Source: CAYVQF01 sp964454015
GTDB lineage: Bacteria; Myxococcota_A; Bradymonadia; UBA4248
Assembly (NCBI GenBank): GCA_964454015.1
Contig: CAYVQF010000025.1
Location: 7,385 to 71,384, forward strand
Direction: 5' to 3'
Length of the DNA stretch: 64,000 nt
The stretch's first letter is position 1; every line of letters begins with the position of its first letter. Below, one piece after another: positions 18,999 through 27,512 of this stretch. Both the position numbers and the translations under genes were made by a program. The notes beneath the pieces were generated by a model, which was given only the letters and a program-made list of their open reading frames with translations, did not search any database and had not been told where the DNA came from.

Positions 18999-20543
18999 TC
19001 AGAAGAAGGCGTAGCTGAGGCCCCCGATGAAATCCATGACCCAGCGTTCCTCTCCGCCGAGGAAGAAGCCGATGTAGTCGAAGGTGAGGCCAAAGCCAGC
19101 GCCGAGTTCTAGGCCAAGGTTGGCCCCAATGCCATAGGCGCTCCAGGCCGAGCCGATGTGGTAATAGACCCCCATTCCATAGAGAAAGCGCTCGAAGACG
19201 AATTGGTAGTGCATACCCGCGAGGAGGCCGAGGTTGGTTGCGCCGATCTCGTCATCCTTGGTCGTCGAGGAGTCGCCCTCGCCGCCGCTCTCTTCCGAGC
19301 CGCTCTCGCTCTCGCCGAAGCTCGCCCTGAAAGTGGCCGATACGGCCAAGCGGGTTTGCGGCGCAATGTCGAGGCCAGCGACGATGCCGGTGCTGGCCGC
19401 GGGGAGCTTCTCGGATTGATTCGGTGCGTTCCCCAGGCTGAGGCCGCCACCCGCTTTGAGGTGCAAGTGGAAGGGCGACGGCTTGTCGAGGGGCAAGTTG
19501 ACCACGGAGGTCGCACCGGCGGTGACCACGGTAGAGCGCTCGGTTTCGAGGTGTTCGTCGGCGATGGCGCTGAGCTTGTAAGCGCCGGGCGGTAGATCGA
19601 TGGTGGTTGGGCACTTGATGGTCAGCGGCTCACGGGCCACGTCGATGGGACGGATGGTGAGGACGGCTGCAGGCTTGCAATTGACGGTCAGGGCGCCCGA
19701 GGGTGCGTCTGATGAAGCGGGGATGGTGACGGTGATGCTCTGATTCTCCCGAATATCGATGCGATCCGTGAAGGGCTGTTGTTGGGGTCGCCAGGCGGTA
19801 AAGGAGAGGGGGCCGGCTGGGAAGGTGCGGGTCACTGGGCAAGTGAAGCGCTCAGGTCCGACCATGATTTCGACGCCTTGCCCCTCGCACTGGAAGGTCA
19901 CCGTGCCAGAACGTTCGATGGGTTGGAGGGCTTCGATGGCAATGAAGTTGGTGCCAGGGATGAGATCGTAGTTGGCCGTGAGGGGATGGTAGCCATTGGC
20001 GGTGGTGGTGATGGTCCGAGGACCGCTGGGGAGGCTGATTTCTGTTGGGCACGGGTAGCGCTCTTCGCCGATGAGGAGGATCGCGTTGGTGGTGTGGCAT
20101 TGTAGCTGCAGGCGTGCGATGCAGCGGTTGCCGAGGCTGAGCAAGGCGTTTTGGGCGCGATCCAGGGCGTCGGCGCCATTCTCGGGGTGGGGCCAATGCG
20201 GCGCTTTGGCGACGACCCAGAGGTAGAGTTCAGCGGCCTCGGCGCAGCGTCCGGCGGCGTCGAGGGCGTCTGCTCTGAGGACGCGGTTGCGGAGGTTTTG
20301 ATCACAGAGGGCCCAGAGCTCATCGAGGGCTTGGATCTGTTCAAGGGGTTGTTGGCGCTCCGTGGCTTGGAGGAAGTCCTCGACCTTGGCGTCATAGCGT
20401 TCAATTTGCGCGGTGTTTCTGGCGAGGATCTCGATGCAGGGGTCGTCTTGGGCGAGGGCCACCTCCACCCCGAAGGGCGCGAGACTCAGGAGGGTGGTTA
20501 GGAAGAAGAGAGGCAAGCGCCTGTAGGTCATGGGAGATGGCAT
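18999..20543 (-). CDS. PEGA-domain protein with C-terminal barrel-like region
   Basis: A 514-residue exported protein. It has a signal peptide (MTYRRLPLFFLTTLLSLAP region, cleaved near VALA-QDD) and a Cys-containing helical/TPR-like segment (about 30-130). PEGA-type beta repeats follow (SLPSGPRTITTTANGYHPLT; LPPGAYKLSAIADEHL), then a Gly-rich alternating segment (about 360-514) ending in aromatic YAFF, as expected for an outer-membrane or surface beta-barrel. PEGA domains are surface-protein modules. Start at ATG 20543; ATG 20531 is an alternative and neither has a clear ribosome-binding site. It follows a PEGA-tailed kinase by 26 bases, so the two are probably co-transcribed. A very acidic Ser/Glu patch (ESESGSEESGGEGDSSTT) lies within the barrel-like region and could be a loop. 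Confidence 0.7.
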   Translation of the reverse strand: MPSPMTYRRLPLFFLTTLLSLAPFGVEVALAQDDPCIEILARNTAQIERYDAKVEDFLQATERQQPLEQIQALDELWALCDQNLRNRVLRADALDAAGRCAEAAELYLWVVAKAPHWPHPENGADALDRAQNALLSLGNRCIARLQLQCHTTNAILLIGEERYPCPTEISLPSGPRTITTTANGYHPLTANYDLIPGTNFIAIEALQPIERSGTVTFQCEGQGVEIMVGPERFTCPVTRTFPAGPLSFTAWRPQQQPFTDRIDIRENQSITVTIPASSDAPSGALTVNCKPAAVLTIRPIDVAREPLTIKCPTTIDLPPGAYKLSAIADEHLETERSTVVTAGATSVVNLPLDKPSPFHLHLKAGGGLSLGNAPNQSEKLPAASTGIVAGLDIAPQTRLAVSATFRASFGESESGSEESGGEGDSSTTKDDEIGATNLGLLAGMHYQFVFERFLYGMGVYYHIGSAWSAYGIGANLGLELGAGFGLTFDYIGFFLGGEERWVMDFIGGLSYAFF

Positions 20544-20569
20544 GGGAAATCCGGGTGGAGAGGGGCGGT

Positions 20570-22207
20570 TCAGATCCCTTTGTACTCGCGCTCGAGGGTG
20601 AGGTTGAGGCGCTCGTCGGCGCGTGGGCGGAGGGTGGTGGTGTAGGTCTTGTGCCTGGCGAGGGTGACGGTGACTTTGGTGGCCTTGGTTCGGGGGAGCT
20701 GCAGGGAGCAGGGGCTGGTGCACTTGAGGCCAGCGGCTTGGATCGTGGCGCCGGCAGGCGTGGTGGAAAATGCGACTTGGACGCGGTCGTTCTTGGCTTC
20801 GGTTCTGGGGCTGGAAGGCTTGATGGGCGTGGGCTTGGGCGCGGGTAGGGCGCGGGCGCTGCCAGCGGCAGTCGCCTGGGTGCAGGCCACGGTGCAGAGG
20901 CTCAGTTGCGCGGGAGTTGGTGCGGGCGTGGGGGGGGGGGGCTCGGCTGCGGGTGGTGGGTCGTTGGTGGGGGCTTCCACGGGGGCAACGGGCGAGGTCG
21001 TTGGTGGGTCGGGTTCGAGGTTCGTTGGTGCCAGATCTTGCTGAAGGGCGACCTGTTGCGGGGGGGGATCGGCCCGATCGAGGATGAGCACCAGCAGGAG
21101 GGCTGCGCCAGTGAGCACGGCGACGAGGAGGATGGCGAGGATGAGGGGTAGGGACGAGCGTTCGGTGGTCGGCGGGCTGGGGGCTTGGCCTTTTGCCGGT
21201 ACGGGTGAGGGTGTGGCGGCCATCGAGGCGACTCGCCCGGTGTCGATGCTGGCCCGGAGTGGGAGATCGTGTGGCGTGTGTGCCTTGGGCTGGACGCTGT
21301 TTTGTTTGCCCGTGATGGGGCTCAAGAGGGACAGTGAGAGGGGGGCAGCGTCATCGGGGGCGAGTTGAACGGCCTCGATGGCCTTGTACATTTGGCGGGC
21401 ATCGGCGAAGCGCAGGGTGGCGTCTTTCTCGATGGCGGTGGTGATGATTTGCAGAAAAGGTGAGTGGGAGACTTCTTCGGGAATGCGGTGTGGTTGTTTG
21501 TCGATGTGGGCAGCGACGACCTCGAGCATGGTCCCTTCGAGGAGGGCACGGCCGGTGAGGAGCTCGATGAAGATGAGTCCGGCGGCATAGATATCGACTT
21601 GCGGACCGACGGGCTCTTGGCGGAGCTGCTCAGGTGACATGTAGGAGGGGGTGCCGACGAGCTGGTTCTGGGTTTGGAAGGTGACTTTGGTGTCACGTTC
21701 GGCGCCGTGGATGGCTTTGGCGATACCAAAGTCGAGGATTTTGAGGAAGTCGGTGCGCATGCCGACTTCGGTGAGCATGAGGTTGTTGGGCTTGAGGTCG
21801 CGGTGGACGATGGCGAGCTCGTGGGCGGCGACGAGGCCGTCGAGGAGCTGCAGCATGATCGAGCGGGCCATGGGGTGGGTGAGGGGGCCGTGACGTTGGA
21901 GGAAATCTGCGACTTCGATCCCGCGGACGAACTCCATGACCATGAAGGGTGCGCCGTCGGCGTCGCCGTAGTCATAGAGGCGGACGATGTTGGGGTGTTC
22001 GAGTTGGCGGACGAGTTTGATTTCTCTTTGGAAACGCTGGGCAAAGGTGTCCCCGAAGCCGCCCGTGTTTTCGTTGAGGATTTTGATGGCGACTTCACGG
22101 CCGAGTTTGAGATCGCGGGCGCGAAAGACCATGCCGAAGCCACCGCGTCCAATGGGGCCGAGGACTTCATATTGATCGGCGATGCGGTAGCCCGCGTCGA
22201 GTTGCAT
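20570..22207 (-). CDS. Transmembrane Ser/Thr kinase with PEGA C-terminal domain
   Basis: A 545-residue Hanks kinase: GRGGFG (20-25), K42 in VAIKIL, HRDLKPNN (135-142, D137), DFGIAK and GTPSYMSPEQ. After a linker, one membrane helix (SLPLILAILLVAVLTGAALL region, about 350-375) leads to a Pro-rich extracytoplasmic stretch and a terminal PEGA-like beta domain (PAGATIQAAGLKCTSPCSLQ region). The kinase is therefore cytoplasmic and the sensor or anchor part is outside. ATG 22207 is preceded by GGGAG at six bases; an upstream ATG at 22363 would add 52 unlikely residues. The next gene, 26 bases downstream, also carries PEGA domains, suggesting that the two envelope modules work together. A C12 run (coding strand) sits in the Pro-rich linker. 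Confidence 0.9.
   Translation of the reverse strand: MQLDAGYRIADQYEVLGPIGRGGFGMVFRARDLKLGREVAIKILNENTGGFGDTFAQRFQREIKLVRQLEHPNIVRLYDYGDADGAPFMVMEFVRGIEVADFLQRHGPLTHPMARSIMLQLLDGLVAAHELAIVHRDLKPNNLMLTEVGMRTDFLKILDFGIAKAIHGAERDTKVTFQTQNQLVGTPSYMSPEQLRQEPVGPQVDIYAAGLIFIELLTGRALLEGTMLEVVAAHIDKQPHRIPEEVSHSPFLQIITTAIEKDATLRFADARQMYKAIEAVQLAPDDAAPLSLSLLSPITGKQNSVQPKAHTPHDLPLRASIDTGRVASMAATPSPVPAKGQAPSPPTTERSSLPLILAILLVAVLTGAALLLVLILDRADPPPQQVALQQDLAPTNLEPDPPTTSPVAPVEAPTNDPPPAAEPPPPTPAPTPAQLSLCTVACTQATAAGSARALPAPKPTPIKPSSPRTEAKNDRVQVAFSTTPAGATIQAAGLKCTSPCSLQLPRTKATKVTVTLARHKTYTTTLRPRADERLNLTLEREYKGI
20930..20941. repeat. Homopolymer of 12 G (C12 on the coding strand) inside the PEGA-kinase gene
   Basis: Twelve consecutive G on the plus strand encode the Pro stretch between the membrane helix and the PEGA domain. 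Slippage of one base would remove the extracytoplasmic PEGA domain while leaving the kinase and membrane helix intact. Confidence 0.85.
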
Positions 22208-22410
22208 AAGGACTCCCGTTGGGTTTGCGGTTCGAGGCGCAGCCTGCACCGCAGGGGCACAGGCTACGCAAGCGACGCGGCGTGCGCAAGTCCGATGGGA
22301 ACGCGCTTGGTGCTGGGCGCGCGTGCATAACGCTTGCGCGATGGGGATGAGATGTGGGAGCACACAGGTGTGGTGGAGAACGGGTCGCGCTGGGAGAGGG
22401 AGGAGAGCAG

Positions 22411-23535
22411 ATGCAAGAGGCCATGGCGTTCAACGGATGGGCGAGTCGTTTTTTATGGCCATTCAATCTTCCAAAGGCTTGTCCTGCTTGGTCGATGGTG
22501 GCCGATAGCGCGTCGTGCGCGCAGTGGGTGATGGACTTTCAGGCGTCATATGGCTTGGCGGCGGATGGTCGCTTGGGTCCGTCGACGCTGCATGCGTGTG
22601 CGGCGTGTTTCGACGAGGGGGGCGGTGGCGTTGGGGGCGCGATGATTGGTGGTGAGGAGGTGGACCTTGGCGTACCGGTGGCGCGGATGTGTACCATGGC
22701 GCGGCAGTCAGGTGCTGCGGTAGGGCTGGCGCCACGGGTGGTTCTTTTCTCGACGGCCGAGTTGGAGCGCCACGGTCGGCATCGCCGTTTGGGTGAGCGG
22801 GGTCTGCGTGGGCATTTCAGTGTGGACGCTGCGCAGGGCCGGGCTGGTGCTAGCCTGGTGCTGCAGTGGGCTGATCCCAAGCGTGAGGTGTCCTTCGTCC
22901 CGAGTGAGGTGGACGGGGACTATCCGGCGTCGCTGCAGGCGATCGGGGTGGAGTTGGAGAATGCGCTGGTGCCGCAGGGGGCGGCGAGTGAGGCGCGGAA
23001 GTGGCTTCGGCGGCGCGAGGGGGTCGCCCACGAGATTGGCGGGAGGAAGTGTCGCCATTTGGCTTATTTTCCGGAGCAAGTGGTGGCGTTGCAGCGGCTG
23101 ATGCAGGCGCTGCAGGGGCAGGGGGTGCCGGTGCGCTTTCCGCAAGATGGCGCGGGGTGGGACACGCGCTGTAGGCCAGGGCTTTGGTCGCAGTGGGAAG
23201 GCTATCTGGCGCGTTTTCACTATGCAGCGGGTTCGGTAGAGCCCGGCGCGGGTCTGGTCGAGGTTTTGCCGGCGCTCTTTGGGCCGCTGGCCGAGTTGGC
23301 GCCGGTGGCGGTGGGGGTAGAGGCAGAAGAAGCGCTGCCCCTGGAGCCCCCGGCTTTGTTGGCGCAGATGGCAGAGGAGCGGCGGGTGGCCGAGGCTGGG
23401 TCCGCATCGGCCTACGTGCCGCAGGCGCTTCCAGAGGTAGGTTTTCGGCGCCCGGATGTGGTGTCCCAGCGTGGCCAAGGGGCGACGGCGCGGGCTGAGA
23501 AGCTGAGGCAACGGTTGTTGCGCGGGGAAGGGTGA
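22411..23535 (+). CDS. Peptidoglycan-binding / degenerate amidase-like protein
   Basis: A 374-residue protein. Residues about 20-65 fit a PG_binding_1-like domain (MDFQASYGLAADGRLGPSTL). The middle resembles the N-acetylmuramoyl-alanine amidase/PGRP fold (HFSVDAAQG; LVLQWADP; AIGVELENAL; AYFPEQVVALQRLMQAL). The usual first zinc-ligand histidine region reads VVLFSTAE, so catalytic activity is doubtful. No signal peptide is visible at the chosen start, ATG 22411 with AGGAG upstream; an in-frame start at 22354 does not supply one. The C-terminal 110 residues are Ala/Glu-rich. It is divergent to the PEGA kinase and first in the run of genes leading to the FAM20-like kinase. It could be a sensor of wall fragments or a substrate-binding adaptor. 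Confidence 0.6.
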   Translation: MQEAMAFNGWASRFLWPFNLPKACPAWSMVADSASCAQWVMDFQASYGLAADGRLGPSTLHACAACFDEGGGGVGGAMIGGEEVDLGVPVARMCTMARQSGAAVGLAPRVVLFSTAELERHGRHRRLGERGLRGHFSVDAAQGRAGASLVLQWADPKREVSFVPSEVDGDYPASLQAIGVELENALVPQGAASEARKWLRRREGVAHEIGGRKCRHLAYFPEQVVALQRLMQALQGQGVPVRFPQDGAGWDTRCRPGLWSQWEGYLARFHYAAGSVEPGAGLVEVLPALFGPLAELAPVAVGVEAEEALPLEPPALLAQMAEERRVAEAGSASAYVPQALPEVGFRRPDVVSQRGQGATARAEKLRQRLLRGEG

Positions 23536-23570
23536 GCGTGCAAAGGTGGAAAGGTGCGCCGGGCTAAGGA

Positions 23571-23780
23571 ATGCGTAAGATGGTGCGAGATGGGCTGGGG
23601 ATGCAGGAGGCAGCCTGCCGACTTGGGCGACCCTGCCCCCGGTGTTCAGCGCATAGGAGTCGTGCAGGCATGGAGGCGAGTGACCATTTCGGTGAACCCG
23701 ATGCGCTGCTTGTGGTTCTGTGTTTGCGCGCGCCGGGCCGTGACTTTGTGGCGGCGCTTGCCCAGGGAGAGGGCGGATGA
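23571..23780 (+). CDS. Small possible protein upstream of the FAM20-like kinase
   Basis: A 69-codon frame beginning ATG 23571 (AAGGA immediately upstream) and ending in a TGA that overlaps the ATG of the next gene (ATGA, 23777-23780). The product has a Cys cluster (CRLGRPCPRC) and no recognisable family. The coupled overlap favours a real gene; the short length and high-GC context argue for caution. Confidence 0.35.
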   Translation: MRKMVRDGLGMQEAACRLGRPCPRCSAHRSRAGMEASDHFGEPDALLVVLCLRAPGRDFVAALAQGEGG

Positions 23781-26221
23781 GAGAGGAGGCGATGCGGTGC
23801 CCAGAGTGCGGTGGCGAGGCTGCTGCGACGGCGTTGGCGGTGGCCATCTGTAGGACTTGCGGTCACACCTTTGGCGTGGCCCCGGGGAGGGGGGCGTCGT
23901 TGATGGCAGAGGGGGCGACGCCAGCGCGTCGGCGCTTGATACCCATGGCCTCGGTGGAGGCTTTGTTGGCTGGTCCACAGGAGCGCGCTGAGCCAATACC
24001 GCCTCGATTGGTGCGGGGGGGCGAGGTGGGTGACGGGAGCGTGGACCCCGTGGCCGGGTCTTTCGATCGTTTTGGGGACCAGACGCTGGTGGGCTTTGGG
24101 TCGCGCCTGACGGGTGGTCGAGATGGCTATGACGCGGCCTCAGATGCGCGCTTGCGTCGCCTCGAGGCACAGAAACTGAGTGTGGCCCAGGCGCCGCAGT
24201 TGCGATCGGTGTTCGCGAGTCCGCCGGCGACGCGTTTAGCCGACGCCGATGCGGTCACGGTTCCCGACGTGCCGCCGGTGATGGTGTTGCGCCGGCGCAA
24301 GATCATGCACTTGGACGAGAGCGTCGAGGCGGCGCAGGCGGCGCAGTCGCGGGGTCCGCTGGGTCTGGTGCGGGAGGTGACGGGCGCGGGGGGGACGGGT
24401 GGAGCGAGGCGGGTGACCGTACCGGCGCACTTCGTTCAGCCTACACCGGAGTGCCCTGAGGCCGTGGATGAGGGTGCTGAGGGGGTCGCTGAGCCAGAGC
24501 CATCAGGCGAGGTTGCTGTGGTGGAGGATGCTGCGCTGGCGCCACTCGAGGATTCAGGCGCTGTGTTGGCGTGGGTGGATCACCAAGAAGAGCTGGCGCT
24601 TGATGTGCCGCAGGTTGCGGTAGCGGCGCTGGCTTCTGATGGGGTGGCGGTGGCTGGGCCGTGGCGCGCGGGTGAGGAAGAGGGGGCGCCGGCGTCGTTG
24701 GCAGCGCTCGCCGAGGTTGAGAGCGACGCGTGGACGCTGGGGGACAGCTCGGCGGTGGTGGCCGAGGTGGTGCCTATGGCGTCGGGGGCTTCGTGGCGGA
24801 TATTGCCGGTGGCGGCGGCGGTGTTGCTGTTGGTGGCGGCGTTGGCTTTTGTGGTGTGGGGGCGCTGGGGCGGTGGTGTGGTGAGTGGCGCCGGGGACGC
24901 GCCGGTTGTGGCGGAGGCGATGAGTCCCATGGCTTTGGCCCGGGCGGCGGCTGGGGCGCAAGTGCGTGTGGCGTTGGCGCTGGCGCTGGCGCGAACGCAG
25001 GTGCACGTTGCGCTGGCCGTGGAGGAGAAGGTGGCTGAGCGCTTGGCGCGGGATGCTTGGCATCGCTATCAAGGGGGTGACTTGGAGGCGGCGGCGGCGG
25101 GTCTGGAGGCGGCGGCGCGTCTGGGTTTGGGTCGGGTAGAGCATTTTCATACCTTGGCGATGGTTTACATGGACTTGGGTCGCTACGCGGAGGCGCGGGC
25201 GACTCTGTACCGGGTACGAGAGGCGCGGCACCCGGACACGGAAGGATTGCTGTGGCGTTCCTTTGGTGAAGATGGGCGTTTCGTGTCGCCCGTGCACACC
25301 GTTGGGCCGACGGTGTTGGACAGCATATCGCCGCTGGGAGGCGGTTCGACGTTGACCTTCCGTTTTCACCGTGGTGGGGAGACGGTGGCGGCGTTCAAGC
25401 CTTTGCAGACGCGTCGGCAGTCGAATTATCGCTCAGAGATTGCATCGTGGCGTTTGTGTGAGTTGTTGCGCTGTGCTTTTGCGGTGCCCTACAACCGGGA
25501 GGTGCGGATCGCCGAGCCAGATTTTCAGCGTCTTTATTATGGTCGGGCGAACGCCAAGCATCACGCTTATGCCGAGGGTTTTGGCGACCTGATCTGGTCG
25601 CGTGACGGGAACCAGCGGTATTTGTACGGGACGGAGAAGGCATGGGTGTCTGATTTCACCCGCTTCCCCATTGAGATGGTTGCCATGTGGTCGCCGTGGT
25701 TGCTGCAGAGTGCGGACGCGTCCATACTGGACGTGGCGCTGAGCGATAGTCTGCGGGCCTGGCGCAATGACCCTGAGGTGTCGAAGTCCTATGGCCGGTT
25801 CATGATCCACGCGGGCGATATGGGGACGCGAGAGCTGGCGCGCCAGGTCAGCGAGGTTTTGGTTTTTGACTATTTGGTGGGGAACTGGGACCGTTTCAGT
25901 GGGGTGAAGGCTTGGTGGGGTGTGAATTGCCAGTTTGCCGAGGGGCGGATCGTGTCGATAGACAATGGTGCAGCGTTTCAGCCCTATGCCAATGATCGGG
26001 TGCGATCGCATTTCGACCGGGTGGAGCGTTTCAGCCGTTCTTTCATCCGGGAGCTGCGCTTGTTGAACAAGGAGGCGGCGCGCGCTTTTTTGTTCCCCGA
26101 GGCGTCGCGGCGTGAGGCGGATGCCTTTGAACAGTTTTGGACACAGCGGGCGCAGGTGCTGGCCAAGGTGGACACTTTGATCGAGCAGTATGGGGAAGAG
26201 GCGGTGCTGGTGTTCGAGTGA
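23777..26221 (+). CDS. Membrane-anchored FAM20/secretory-kinase-like protein with zinc ribbon
   Basis: An 814-residue protein. Residues 7-30 form a zinc ribbon (CPEC, CRTC), followed by about 300 residues of acidic, Ala/Val-rich linker. One membrane helix lies at about 339-357 (LPVAAAVLLLVAALAFVVWG). TPR-like helices span about 420-490, and a C-terminal domain of about 515-814 matches the FAM20/Four-jointed-type kinase pattern. That domain has a beta strand then FKP (K541), an acidic helix residue in NYRSEIASWRL (E554), VFDYLVGNWDR (D705) and SIDNGAAF (D729). These parallel the Fam20C FKP lysine, helix-C glutamate, GNMDR aspartate and metal-binding DNG. By analogy with the other zinc-ribbon protein here, the kinase domain should lie in the periplasm. 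Targets are unknown. It is coupled to genes for a lipoprotein and a barrel-like protein. The family call rests on motif order only. Confidence 0.72.
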   Translation: MREEAMRCPECGGEAAATALAVAICRTCGHTFGVAPGRGASLMAEGATPARRRLIPMASVEALLAGPQERAEPIPPRLVRGGEVGDGSVDPVAGSFDRFGDQTLVGFGSRLTGGRDGYDAASDARLRRLEAQKLSVAQAPQLRSVFASPPATRLADADAVTVPDVPPVMVLRRRKIMHLDESVEAAQAAQSRGPLGLVREVTGAGGTGGARRVTVPAHFVQPTPECPEAVDEGAEGVAEPEPSGEVAVVEDAALAPLEDSGAVLAWVDHQEELALDVPQVAVAALASDGVAVAGPWRAGEEEGAPASLAALAEVESDAWTLGDSSAVVAEVVPMASGASWRILPVAAAVLLLVAALAFVVWGRWGGGVVSGAGDAPVVAEAMSPMALARAAAGAQVRVALALALARTQVHVALAVEEKVAERLARDAWHRYQGGDLEAAAAGLEAAARLGLGRVEHFHTLAMVYMDLGRYAEARATLYRVREARHPDTEGLLWRSFGEDGRFVSPVHTVGPTVLDSISPLGGGSTLTFRFHRGGETVAAFKPLQTRRQSNYRSEIASWRLCELLRCAFAVPYNREVRIAEPDFQRLYYGRANAKHHAYAEGFGDLIWSRDGNQRYLYGTEKAWVSDFTRFPIEMVAMWSPWLLQSADASILDVALSDSLRAWRNDPEVSKSYGRFMIHAGDMGTRELARQVSEVLVFDYLVGNWDRFSGVKAWWGVNCQFAEGRIVSIDNGAAFQPYANDRVRSHFDRVERFSRSFIRELRLLNKEAARAFLFPEASRREADAFEQFWTQRAQVLAKVDTLIEQYGEEAVLVFE

Positions 26222-26243
26222 GGGTGGGAGGCTGAGGAAGGTT

Positions 26244-27512
26244 TTGACGACGGAGCGCTACGGGTGTGGGCTGTTGGTGTTGGCGATGGTGCTGCCCTTG
26301 GTGCTTGCGGGGTGTTTTTCCCGCAACACGGCGGAAGGTTTCTACGTCGAGAGCGCCGAGTCGGGTCGGGTGTTGTGGAGTGAGCGCAAGGTGGACCGGC
26401 TGCACCTGGTCCGCCTGAACTTACTCCATTTCGACGAGGAGGTGGGGGGGATCGTGGAGGTGTTTCGGGTGAGTCGTTATGCGACCTTTGCCCAGCAGCC
26501 GCGGGATATTCCCCAATCGTCGGAGCATTATTTTTGCACGCGTATCGAGCAAGGGACGCTCAAGCGCGAGGTGTTGACCCTGCGATTTACGGACTGGCTG
26601 AATCGCCGCTGGCAGATTTCAGGGGATCTCGTAGACGATGGAGATGCGGTCGCAGGGCGGCTGGAGCGTCTGTGGGCCGGGGGTGACGTGGTGGATGCTG
26701 TGGCCGAGCCGAGTGAATGTTCGGTGCTGCTGCCTGAGGATGCGTACTATCTCGGGCAGGGAGAGCCGGCTTCGCAGCAGATCGTGTTGATGCGTGAGAG
26801 CACCAAGGTGAACAAGGAGCAGTTGTTCTGTGCGGACTATCACTGGCGCGCGGATATTGCGGTGGAGGTGCCGGCCTTCATCGAGGGTTGCAACCGCTAT
26901 CGCTTGGCTTTGGTGATGACCAAAGGTGAGACGGGGACCTCGGCGGCGGCACCGCTGGAGGGTCTGTTGCGCGCGGAGTTTTTGACGGCGACCTTGGACC
27001 GTTACGATTTGTTGGGGGACGAGCGTCGCGTCGCGATTCGCCGTCGGCCGACATTGCTGTCGGACCCAGGTTCGGGATTCGCCGTGGGTACGCTGATCGT
27101 GTATGAGGATCTGCCGCCTTACAATGATCGGTGGGACAACCTGCGGGTGGGGGCCTCGGTGCACGAGCGGGTGATCGCCTATTTGCCTTCTTCGGTGCTG
27201 GTTTTTGCGGAGCAGTTGGCGACGACGCCGCGTTTTGCGCGCGATGCGGACGGGGTGCGTTTGTCCGAGCCGCTCTATGGCGATCTCAGTGAGGTGCCTT
27301 TGGGTTGGCAGGTGAACAGCGTGCAGGGTGAGGCCGTGTTTTTGCGAGACGGCGAGCGGGTGATGTTGATCCACCATTTGCAAGCCGAGGCCAACAAGGT
27401 CTTGCGTTTGGTGCCAGTTCCCGAGGCCTGTCAGGCGTGCTATCCTGCCCCGGCGGGTCAGGAGGAGGCTTGTGCGCCGTGCCCGCCCATTTTGCCGCTT
27501 TTGTTTTTGTGA
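26244..27512 (+). CDS. Lipoprotein of unknown function
   Basis: About 422 residues. The N-terminus is a lipoprotein signal with lipobox VLAGC (C24 if TTG 26244 is the start; GAGGAAGG lies just upstream). An ATG at 26190 inside the preceding gene is in frame but would give an 18-residue longer leader. The mature part is mixed alpha/beta with several Cys (HYFCTRIEQG, QLFCADYHWR) and ends with a Cys-rich segment (CQACYPAPAG; ACAPCPP) that may bind metal or form disulfides. No family recognised. It begins 22 bases after the FAM20-like kinase and overlaps the barrel gene by four bases, so all three are probably made together. Confidence 0.7.
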   Translation: MTTERYGCGLLVLAMVLPLVLAGCFSRNTAEGFYVESAESGRVLWSERKVDRLHLVRLNLLHFDEEVGGIVEVFRVSRYATFAQQPRDIPQSSEHYFCTRIEQGTLKREVLTLRFTDWLNRRWQISGDLVDDGDAVAGRLERLWAGGDVVDAVAEPSECSVLLPEDAYYLGQGEPASQQIVLMRESTKVNKEQLFCADYHWRADIAVEVPAFIEGCNRYRLALVMTKGETGTSAAAPLEGLLRAEFLTATLDRYDLLGDERRVAIRRRPTLLSDPGSGFAVGTLIVYEDLPPYNDRWDNLRVGASVHERVIAYLPSSVLVFAEQLATTPRFARDADGVRLSEPLYGDLSEVPLGWQVNSVQGEAVFLRDGERVMLIHHLQAEANKVLRLVPVPEACQACYPAPAGQEEACAPCPPILPLLFL

